Shown in pieces: positions 40,836 through 47,773 of a stretch of DNA of 64,000 nucleotides. The stretch spans positions 992,001-1,056,000 of the forward strand of contig NZ_JBNIEU010000001.1 of NCBI RefSeq assembly GCF_049985285.1, in the 5' to 3' direction. The translations under genes and the position numbers were made by a program. The notes beneath the pieces were generated by a model. That model searched no databases, was not told where the DNA came from, and saw only the letters and a program-made list of their open reading frames with translations. How positions within the stretch are numbered: position 1 is the first letter of the stretch; each line of letters begins with the position of its first letter. The DNA comes from Aestuariirhabdus sp049985285 (lineage in GTDB: Bacteria; Pseudomonadota; Gammaproteobacteria; Pseudomonadales; Aestuariirhabdaceae).

Positions 40836-42010
40836 CAGCGGTACTCCTCACGCAAACGTTCGAGGTTTAGTTGCAGCCACTGCAGGGCGATGATGGTGGC
40901 GGCATTGTTCAACTCTCCCGCTCCCAGCAGCGCTATCGCTTGCTCTATCGTAACCGCGTGGACCCGGATATCTTCACCCTCCTCCTCCAGTCCGTGCAGC
41001 CCTCCGGCCGCCGAGGAGTCGACCAGTCCGCAAAAGACCTGTAACTCCTCAGAGCTTCCTCCGGGACTGGGCAGGTATTCGCAGATAGGGATCAGCTCGC
41101 CAACCTCCAGCCCTGCTTCCTCCCGGGCTTCACGCCGAACCAGCTGTTCGGGGCTCTCCCCCTGTTCCAAAATGCCGGCGACAATCTCCAGCATCCAGGG
41201 GGCAAGGCCCGCCGCAAAGGCACCGATACGAAACTGCTCGACCAGAACGACTTCGTTCCGCTTGAGGTCCACTGGTAGTACCGCCACCGCTTTGGTACGA
41301 CAGAAAAGCTCCCTGCTCAACACAGGCGTCCAGCCGCCATCGAAGCGGCGGTGCTGGAGTTGGTAGCGGTCCATTTTGAAAAAGCCATCGTAACAGCGCT
41401 CGCGTTCCTTGACCCGTACATCGTCGTAACCAAAAGAGGGCGTGCGCTCTAACCGGGAGGGAAGATAGAGCCGTTTGGTGGCGATGTAAGCGGCGACCTC
41501 ATCGGTGACCAGTTGGCGCAAAAGCGGTTGCTCCGGTGTTTTGTTAAGTAACGCCCTTACGGCAGAGCTGCGCACAGGAACACGCTCCTCGGCGGTAAAC
41601 AGGGGCCAGCGCTGCTCTATCTCCTCCGCGCGATGAAACTTTGACCAGATTTCTGGTCGGGCATTGTCGGGGCCCCGAATAAAGCTTAATTGGAGGCCAG
41701 GGTGGTCGGCAGACAGTTTTTGCTCAAGGGTTTCGAGCAGGTCGTAGGTGTAGACCGGGCGTTCGGAGTCTTCGCACATCTCCTGTTCCAGAGTGGAAAT
41801 TCTAAGTTCGCAGGCCAGCTTCAGGTTTGAACAGATCGCTTCGAGCATGGCGACCCGGTGATGCAGCGGCGCGCAACGTTTGCCAAATGGGTGGCGGGCA
41901 CTGGGGACCAGTAATATGCAGTCAAAAAACGCAGCTGCCTGTTGCAGCACATCAATATGCCCTCGTGTTGGGGGATCGAAGGCTGAACCCAGTACGCCAA
42001 TGCGAAACAT
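40835..42010 (-). CDS. NadD-like nucleotidyltransferase fused to ADP-ribose pyrophosphatase-type Nudix hydrolase
   Basis: 391 residues in two enzymes. N-terminal half (1-185): nucleotidyltransferase fold with the nucleotide-binding GVLGSAFDPPTRGHIDVL and a late VPVRSSAVRALL, as in NadD. C-terminal half (about 225-391): Nudix domain with a full Nudix box from about 280 to 302 (AGILEQGE ... REAREEAGL), of the NudF ADP-ribose pyrophosphatase kind. It would join NMN/NaMN adenylation with hydrolysis of ADP-ribose or NAD-like compounds, recycling NAD. The second of two adjacent ATGs is chosen, as it is 6 nt after GGAG. A separate main nadD may exist elsewhere. Confidence 0.82.
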   Translation of the reverse strand: MFRIGVLGSAFDPPTRGHIDVLQQAAAFFDCILLVPSARHPFGKRCAPLHHRVAMLEAICSNLKLACELRISTLEQEMCEDSERPVYTYDLLETLEQKLSADHPGLQLSFIRGPDNARPEIWSKFHRAEEIEQRWPLFTAEERVPVRSSAVRALLNKTPEQPLLRQLVTDEVAAYIATKRLYLPSRLERTPSFGYDDVRVKERERCYDGFFKMDRYQLQHRRFDGGWTPVLSRELFCRTKAVAVLPVDLKRNEVVLVEQFRIGAFAAGLAPWMLEIVAGILEQGESPEQLVRREAREEAGLEVGELIPICEYLPSPGGSSEELQVFCGLVDSSAAGGLHGLEEEGEDIRVHAVTIEQAIALLGAGELNNAATIIALQWLQLNLERLREEYR

Positions 42011-42362
42011 CATCTACTCCGGTGATCTCATCGCTACAGTATATCGCCCGGCTCCGAGATTGTAGCTGGGCACCGCAAATTTCAGCGATAAAAAAGACCT
42101 TCTGTAGGTATAAACCGAAACCGACTAGCCGTTTCTACGCATAGAGGGGATCGATGGTTATGGGGTATGCTTTCTCACGATGAGACATTCCTCATTCTAT
42201 GGATTATGCATTGCCCTGGCCTCTCCCCCGATCGTCAGGGTTTTTTTTTGCTCCCGATCAACGCAAGGCCATTTATAGGTGTTCGGCACAAGGATTGATT
42301 TGAGCGTGTCGACTCGTTGAGGTTTACTCGTACGCTGACAATGGTTAGTAGTAGTTGCTCCC
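42011..42362. other. About 350-bp intergenic region before the EAL gene
   Basis: A divergent promoter region. It holds a small inverted repeat GATGAG/CTCATT (around 42179-42195) and a T run of nine (42241-42249) after a weak CCCTG/CAGGG stem. No gene or clear promoter boxes were found. Confidence 0.45.
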
Positions 42363-43604
42363 ATGCATTTGTCGTCTATCACCCATCAGGGATTCCAGGA
42401 AGCGTATCGCGGGCTTAGTCTGCAGAGTCACTTTCAGCCGATTGTAAGCCTCTCTCACCAACGTGTAATCGGTTACGAAGCGTTGGTTCGCTCCTCGGCG
42501 AACGCCCGTAGTGTTCCTCCTGTACAGTTGTTTCAGCTCGCCAGTAGCCTCAATGAAGAGCTTCAACTGGATAGTCAGGTTCGTGCGCTCCATCTGCAAA
42601 ATTACGCGGCACAGAGCAGCCACGGGCAGTGGCTGTTTATCAACGTCAATCCGGAAACGGCAACCCAGGATCTTGCGAACCCGCACCATCTCTGGTCGCA
42701 ACTGGCAGAGTGCGGGCTGAGACCGCAGCAGGTCGTTATTGAAATCCTGGAAAAGCGTTTTCGTGATGAGGGCCTTTTGCATGATGTGGTAGCGTTTTAC
42801 AAACAGCTGGGGTTCCTGGTCGCGATCGATGACTTTGGTGCTGGCGAATCCAACTTTAACCGTATCTGGCGCATCGAGCCCGATATCGTCAAACTTGATC
42901 GCAGTAATATCCTGCAAGCCGAAAGTAAACCGCAGGTGCGTCGCATTCTGCCCCGGCTAATCGCGCTGATTCGTGAAACCGGAGCTCTGACCCTGATTGA
43001 GGGGGTCGAGACCCGAGAGCAGGCGATGATTGCGATGGAAACGGAAGTGGACCTGCTACAGGGGTTTTATCTGGCGCGGCCGGAGGCGGGTTTTTTAGCG
43101 CAAGATGAAACCCTGCTGGAAACGATTCACCACCTGCACGAGAACAGCCTGCGTTCTAGCCAGGAGTTTGATAATGGTTATGTACTCTGGCGCAATCGCT
43201 TTGGTGAGCGCATGCAGCGGGCGGCCCAGCACCTGAGCCACAGTGGAAACCTGCGCAACGCCTGTAAACCGCTGATGGCGGAAGATAGAACCTTGCGCTG
43301 CTATCTGCTCGATCGCCGCGGGGTACAACAGGGCGAGGCAATATTGCAGCCCAGCAACCTGACGGCGAATGAGCAGCGTTTCACCCCGTTACTGGATAGC
43401 AGCGGCGCCTGTTGGTCCCGACGCAGTTATTTTCGGCGGGCGATGGCGGTGCCGGGACGAGTGCACTTCTCCCGTCCCTATATGAGTGCTACCGACGGTG
43501 ATCTTTGTATGACCCTGTCACTGGGTTTTTTCAGTAACCTGGGACAGCAGGCGGTAATATGCCTGGATCTCCTCGCCGATCAGCTATTGTCCGCTAGCGC
43601 CTGA
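42363..43604 (+). CDS. EAL-domain cyclic di-GMP phosphodiesterase with C-terminal sensor domain
   Basis: 413 residues. The EAL domain covers about 15-250 and all catalytic positions are seen: E39 in EALVR, N94 in FINVNP, E127 in VIEILE, D156-D157 in IDDFGAG, K177 in DIVKLD, E213 in IEGVETREQ and Q233. It should be active and hydrolyse cyclic di-GMP. Residues about 255-413 form a second domain, similar in place and form to the PAS/Cache-like C-terminal domain of Bacillus YkuI. No membrane helix, so it senses a cytoplasmic signal. The 3' end overlaps trhP by 21 bp. Confidence 0.85.
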   Translation: MHLSSITHQGFQEAYRGLSLQSHFQPIVSLSHQRVIGYEALVRSSANARSVPPVQLFQLASSLNEELQLDSQVRALHLQNYAAQSSHGQWLFINVNPETATQDLANPHHLWSQLAECGLRPQQVVIEILEKRFRDEGLLHDVVAFYKQLGFLVAIDDFGAGESNFNRIWRIEPDIVKLDRSNILQAESKPQVRRILPRLIALIRETGALTLIEGVETREQAMIAMETEVDLLQGFYLARPEAGFLAQDETLLETIHHLHENSLRSSQEFDNGYVLWRNRFGERMQRAAQHLSHSGNLRNACKPLMAEDRTLRCYLLDRRGVQQGEAILQPSNLTANEQRFTPLLDSSGACWSRRSYFRRAMAVPGRVHFSRPYMSATDGDLCMTLSLGFFSNLGQQAVICLDLLADQLLSASA

Positions 43605-44930
43605 GGGCAAGTCCCGTACCAGTAGCCCGTAAGGGTCGACCTGCAACTCGCCCACCGGGAAGCGCACGCGATGGCCATTACCGGGAGCCACCTCGATGGC
43701 GGCCCCCTTCTTGTTGATCAGCGACGTCAGGGTAAACCGGTGATTGCCTTGGGGAGTCATCAGTTCGAGCTGGTCCCCCAGCTGGAAACGGTTTTTAACA
43801 TCGATGGTTACCATCCCCTGCTCGCACTCAACCACCTCTCCGACGAACTGCTGGGTGGTGCTTATGGAGTTACCGCGCTCGTAGTTCTGGTACTCGTCGT
43901 GAACGTGGCGGCGGTAAAACCCCTCGGTGTAACCTCGGCTGGCCAGGCTTTCGAGAATGTCCATCAACCCGCGGTCGAAACGTTTGCCGGAAGCGGCATC
44001 ATCGATCGCCTGGCGATAGACCTGTGCGGTACGTGATACGTAGTAGTGGGATTTGGTGCGGCCCTCTATCTTGAGGGAGTGGATACCCATTTTGGTCAGG
44101 CGCTCGACATGCTGGATAGCCCGCAGGTCTTTTGAGTTCATGATGTAGGTGCCGTGTTCATCCTCGAACGCGGGCATATAGTCGTCGGGGCGACCCTGCT
44201 CCTGCAGAAGGACGATCTGGTCGCTGGGTGCACCCTCGCCCAGTTGGGGTTTAACATCCGCCAGCGTCGGTTCCTGCGTTTGCACGGGCACTACTTCGCC
44301 GGAAGGGGTTTCGGTAGCCTCATGGGCGTCGTATTTCCAGCGGCAGGCGTTGGTGCAGGTTCCCTGGTTGGGATCGCGATGGTTGATGTAACCCGATAGC
44401 AGGCAGCGGCCGGAATAGGCGATGCACAGTGAGCCGTGAACAAAGACCTCCAGCTCCATCTCCGGGCACTGCATGCGAATCTCCTCGATCTCGTCAAGGG
44501 AGAGTTCGCGGGAGAGGATGATGCGGCTGACCCCCATCTGGTACCAGAATTTCACGGCGGCGTAATTCACCACATTGGCCTGTACCGAAAGGTGGATCGG
44601 CATATCGGGCCAGCGCTCGCGCACCAGCATGATCAAGCCGGGATCCGACATGATCAGGGCATCCGGGGCCATCGCAATTACCGGGGCAATATCCTCCATG
44701 TAGGTTTTCACCTTACTGTTGTGGGGAGCGATGTTGCTGGCGAGGTAGAACTTCTTACCGCGCTGGTGGGCGTATTGAATGCCCTGCTCGAGATTGTCGA
44801 GTTTGAAGTCGTTGTTGCGCACCCGCAGACTATAACGGGGCTGCCCGGCGTAAACGGCGTCGGCGCCGTAAGCAAAGGCGTAGTGCATATTCTTCAGGGT
44901 TCCCGCCGGGGAGAGCAGTTCGGGCTTCAT
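43584..44930 (-). CDS. trhP: tRNA 5-hydroxyuridine synthesis protein TrhP (U32 peptidase family, YegQ)
   Basis: 448 residues. Peptidase-U32 family marks include PELLSPAGTLKNMHYAFAYG, QANVVNYAAVKFW, ELEVFVHGSLCIAYSGRCLLS with the cysteine cluster continuing in GTCTNACRWKY, and LRAIQHVERLTKMGIHSLKI. In E. coli YegQ/TrhP, with prephenate and iron, makes 5-hydroxyuridine at tRNA position 34. The cysteines probably hold an Fe-S cluster. The name peptidase is historic. Followed by the rpmG terminator region. Confidence 0.9.
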   Translation of the reverse strand: MKPELLSPAGTLKNMHYAFAYGADAVYAGQPRYSLRVRNNDFKLDNLEQGIQYAHQRGKKFYLASNIAPHNSKVKTYMEDIAPVIAMAPDALIMSDPGLIMLVRERWPDMPIHLSVQANVVNYAAVKFWYQMGVSRIILSRELSLDEIEEIRMQCPEMELEVFVHGSLCIAYSGRCLLSGYINHRDPNQGTCTNACRWKYDAHEATETPSGEVVPVQTQEPTLADVKPQLGEGAPSDQIVLLQEQGRPDDYMPAFEDEHGTYIMNSKDLRAIQHVERLTKMGIHSLKIEGRTKSHYYVSRTAQVYRQAIDDAASGKRFDRGLMDILESLASRGYTEGFYRRHVHDEYQNYERGNSISTTQQFVGEVVECEQGMVTIDVKNRFQLGDQLELMTPQGNHRFTLTSLINKKGAAIEVAPGNGHRVRFPVGELQVDPYGLLVRDLPSGASGQ

Positions 44931-44988
44931 TATTCAATCTCGGGTTGGATGCGCTGCGCAAAAAACACACAGCTATTTTGTCGTCTCA

Positions 44989-45016
44989 TAAAAAAACCCG
45001 CAGAAGCGGGCTTTTT
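44989..45016 (-). terminator. Terminator of rpmB-rpmG
   Basis: Stem GCCCGC-type arms CCCGC/GCGGG with a 4-nt loop; on the minus strand seven T follow, and on the plus strand five T. It lies 20 bp past the rpmG stop. Confidence 0.88.
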
Positions 45017-45036
45017 CGTACCGGAAAGCCTCAAGA

Positions 45037-45192
45037 TTACTTGATCTTGCTTTCCTTGTACTCGACGTGCTGACGTACGACCGGGTCGAACTTCTTCATC
45101 ACCAGCTTATCAGGGGTGGTGCGCTTGTTCTTGTCGGTAGTGTAAAAATGACCGGTACCGGCAGAGGATACCATTTTAATTTTATCACGCAT
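45037..45192 (-). CDS. rpmG: 50S ribosomal protein L33
   Basis: A 51-residue large-subunit protein, reading MRDKIKMVSSAGTGHFYTTD and ending HVEYKESKIK, the typical gammaproteobacterial form. The zinc-binding cysteines of some L33 forms are absent, so this is the C-minus type that needs no zinc. GGAG stands before the ATG. Second gene of the rpmB-rpmG operon, 12 bp after rpmB. Too short for many ORF finders. Confidence 0.97.
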   Translation of the reverse strand: MRDKIKMVSSAGTGHFYTTDKNKRTTPDKLVMKKFDPVVRQHVEYKESKIK

Positions 45193-45204
45193 GGAATTCG
45201 CTCC

Positions 45205-45441
45205 TTATACCTTCTCGCCACGTTTACGGAGATCAACAAGAACGTTGTCGATACCCTTCTTATCGATGATGCGCATGCCCTTGGCACTAACGCGCAGGCG
45301 CACAAAACGCTTCTCGGACTCAACCCAAAAACGATGGTGATGCAGGTTGGGTAAAAAACGGCGACGCGTTTTGTTTTGAGCGTGTGATACGTTATTTCCG
45401 GCTACTGGACGTTTTCCAGTTACCTGACAAACCTTGGACAT
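45205..45441 (-). CDS. rpmB: 50S ribosomal protein L28
   Basis: A 78-residue large-subunit protein, starting MSKVCQVTGKRPVAGNN and containing SHAQNKTRRRFLPNLH and LRVSAKGMRIIDKKG. Only one cysteine of the zinc-binding kind is present, so again a zinc-free form. The start has GAGAGG upstream. A stem-loop lies in the leader immediately before. Order rpmB-rpmG-terminator as in E. coli. Confidence 0.97.
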   Translation of the reverse strand: MSKVCQVTGKRPVAGNNVSHAQNKTRRRFLPNLHHHRFWVESEKRFVRLRVSAKGMRIIDKKGIDNVLVDLRKRGEKV

Positions 45442-45461
45442 GTTAAAAAGCCTCTCAACCA

Positions 45462-45485
45462 CTTGTCGGCTATGGGGCCGACAAG
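45462..45485 (-). promoter_or_regulatory. Perfect stem-loop in the rpmB leader
   Basis: CTTGTCGGC / GCCGACAAG, nine perfect pairs with a 6-nt loop, lying 20 nt before the rpmB ATG and next to its ribosome site. It may control translation of the L28-L33 message; no T run follows, so it is not a terminator. Confidence 0.55.
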
Positions 45486-45564
45486 ACCAATGAAATCTGA
45501 ATTAGGGAAGCGATTAGATCGCCAAAGGGGACTATTTAGCGCGGGCCCCCCTAAAGAGTAGGGC

Positions 45565-45593
45565 TTTATACCAGAAGGCCATGGGTGGTGCAA
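45565..45593 (-). promoter_or_regulatory. Sigma70 promoter of rpmB-rpmG
   Basis: On the minus strand TTGCAC, 17 nt, TATAAA. Start of transcription would be near 45558, giving a leader of about 115 nt that holds two possible hairpins, among them the one next to the rpmB start. Confidence 0.7.
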
Positions 45594-45641
45594 CAAAATT
45601 GGTGAAAAATTGACCCTGGGAGTCGGCGGGTAGCGGGTCCA

Positions 45642-46328
45642 TTAAGCGGGTGTCGGCATCAGCCCGCGCTCGGCAAATGAGGTGACGGTGGTGTCGCCTA
45701 CCACCATATGATCGAGTACCCGCACGTCGACCAGTGCCAACGCTTCGACCAGCCGCTGCGTGATCTGTAGGTCGGCGCCACTGGGCTCGGCGACTCCGCT
45801 GGGGTGGTTATGCGCCAGAATCACCGCTGCCGCGTTGCTAGCCAGACAGCGCTTAACAACCTCTCTGGGGTAGATGGCTGCCGCATCGATGGTCCCCATA
45901 AACAGCTCCTCGAAGCCGAGTATTCGGTGTTGGCTATCGAGAAACAGGCAGGCAAACACCTCGCGCTGATGGTGGCGCAGCCGAGCGCTGAGATAGCGGC
46001 GAGTGGACTGGCTGCTGGTCAGGGCTTCGCCACGCTCCAGTTCGCTGGCAAGGTGACGTCGAGCCATCTCAAGAACGGCTTGCAGCTGGGTAAATTTAGC
46101 GGGACCCAATCCCTGCCCGGCACAGAATTGTCGCTGATCGGCTTCGAGCAAGGCGCGCAGGCCTCCGAAGCGGGTCAGTAACTCCCTGGCCAGATCCACT
46201 GCCGTGCATCCAGGAATCCCGGTGCGCAGGAAGATGGCCAAGAGTTCGGCATCGCTCAGGCTGCCCGCTCCTTGGGCAAGCAGTTTCTCCCGTGGCCGCT
46301 CTGAAACGGGCCAATCGGTAATTGCCAT
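45642..46328 (-). CDS. radC: JAMM/MPN-type protein RadC
   Basis: 228 residues: an N-terminal HhH-like helical region (LLAQGAGSLSDAELLAIFLRT) and a C-terminal JAB/MPN domain with the metal motif HNHPSGVAEPSGAD (about 176-189). Once linked with repair, its role remains unclear; RadC is not a proven repair enzyme. Divergent from coaBC as in E. coli. Confidence 0.94.
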   Translation of the reverse strand: MAITDWPVSERPREKLLAQGAGSLSDAELLAIFLRTGIPGCTAVDLARELLTRFGGLRALLEADQRQFCAGQGLGPAKFTQLQAVLEMARRHLASELERGEALTSSQSTRRYLSARLRHHQREVFACLFLDSQHRILGFEELFMGTIDAAAIYPREVVKRCLASNAAAVILAHNHPSGVAEPSGADLQITQRLVEALALVDVRVLDHMVVGDTTVTSFAERGLMPTPA

Positions 46329-46484
46329 CGCAACCTCCCTGTTGCTTCTTTAATACGACATGACCTGTATCAAGGTAGCAGTGGGCTGAATATCGCGCTG
46401 CCTTTATTTACAGGCTACGCAACCTTGGCAGAGAGTGGTATCGTTAGTAGTTTGTAATTACCTACTTACTTAGATGGGCAGTCA

Positions 46485-47702
46485 ATGCAGCGCTTAGCCA
46501 ACAAACGGATCGTTCTCGGTATCACCGGCGGGGTGGCGGCATATAAGAGTGCAGACCTGGTTCGTCGCTTGCAGGATCAGGGCGCTGAGGTGCGGGTGGT
46601 GATGACCCGGGGGAGCCAGCAGTTCATAACCCCATTAACCCTGCAGGCATTATCCGGCAATCCGGTATCAACGGACCTGCTGGATCCCGCCGCAGAAGCC
46701 GCCATGGGTCATATTGAACTGGCGCGCTGGGCCGATCTGGTGATGGTCGCGCCGGCTACCGCTGACTTTATGGCGCGTCTTGCCCATGGCCACGCCGGCG
46801 ATCTACTGACGACCCTGTGCCTGGCGACCGAGGCGCGTCTGGTGCTGGCCCCCGCCATGAATCAGGCGATGTGGCGCAATCCGGCCACTCAACGCAACCG
46901 CGAGCTCCTTGGTGAGCGCGGGGTCGAGCTGTTGGGCCCTGGCGATGGTGTACAGGCCTGTGGTGATATGGGGCCCGGCAGAATGCTGGAGGTGGTTGAT
47001 CTGGTCGATGGGGTTTGTGGGCTCCTCCCCTCCTTGCTGCTGGCTGGAAAGCGGGTATTGATCACCGCAGGCCCTACGCGTGAAGCCTTGGATCCGGTGC
47101 GCTATCTCTCTAACCACAGTTCCGGAAAAATGGGGTATGCTCTGGCCGAGGCCGCGCGCCAAGCGGGTGCCGAGGTCGTTGTGGTCTCCGGGCCTGTGTC
47201 CCTAGGCTGCGCAACGGCCATACGCCGTATCGATGTCGATAGCGCTCTGTCGATGTACGATGCCGTGCATCGCGAGGTGGCGGACGCGGACCTGTTTATC
47301 GCCTGCGCTGCGGTTGCCGACTACCGTCCTGCCACTGTGCAGCCGCACAAAATTAAAAAAGATGCTGCGGTTCAAGAAGATAGCTTGCAGCTGAGTCTGG
47401 TACGCAACCCGGATATCGTCGCCTCGGTGGCCGCGCTTGCGGCGCGGCCCTTTGTGGTTGGGTTTGCCGCTGAAACCCGGGATGTGGTCGGGTACGCAGC
47501 CGACAAACGCGTGCGCAAGGGGCTGGACCTGATCGTAGCTAATGATGTGGCGGCCCAGGGAATCGGGTTTAACAGTGATGAGAATGCGGTCACGGTACTG
47601 GGGAAGGGGCTTGAACAGTCTTTTGCCCAAGCCTCAAAATCGGTGTTGGCGCGCAGCCTGATCGAGCTCTTTGCGCGGCAGATGGGTAGTAACCAGAATT
47701 AA
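46485..47702 (+). CDS. coaBC: Phosphopantothenoylcysteine decarboxylase / phosphopantothenate-cysteine ligase
   Basis: The bifunctional coenzyme A enzyme of 405 residues. N-terminal CoaC flavoprotein (1-185): GITGGVAAYKSADLVRRL, MAPAMN-like LAPAMNQAMW and the catalytic ACGDMGPGRMLE. C-terminal CoaB (190-405): TAGPTREALDPVRYLSNHSS, AAVADYRP with KIKK, and VGFAAET. Normally followed by dut; here dut is missing and the AlgC-type gene follows after about 70 bp. Confidence 0.96.
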   Translation: MQRLANKRIVLGITGGVAAYKSADLVRRLQDQGAEVRVVMTRGSQQFITPLTLQALSGNPVSTDLLDPAAEAAMGHIELARWADLVMVAPATADFMARLAHGHAGDLLTTLCLATEARLVLAPAMNQAMWRNPATQRNRELLGERGVELLGPGDGVQACGDMGPGRMLEVVDLVDGVCGLLPSLLLAGKRVLITAGPTREALDPVRYLSNHSSGKMGYALAEAARQAGAEVVVVSGPVSLGCATAIRRIDVDSALSMYDAVHREVADADLFIACAAVADYRPATVQPHKIKKDAAVQEDSLQLSLVRNPDIVASVAALAARPFVVGFAAETRDVVGYAADKRVRKGLDLIVANDVAAQGIGFNSDENAVTVLGKGLEQSFAQASKSVLARSLIELFARQMGSNQN

Positions 47703-47773
47703 AAAATGCGGGTGCAAACAGAGGGTGTTTGCAGCGCGACAATAAAGTACCAATGGAACTTGGGGAAAGGATT

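Noticed and set aside
42211..42249. T run of nine after a CCCTG/CAGGG stem as a terminator
   Set aside because: The stem is 5 bp with a long loop, and no plus-strand gene ends upstream that it could serve.
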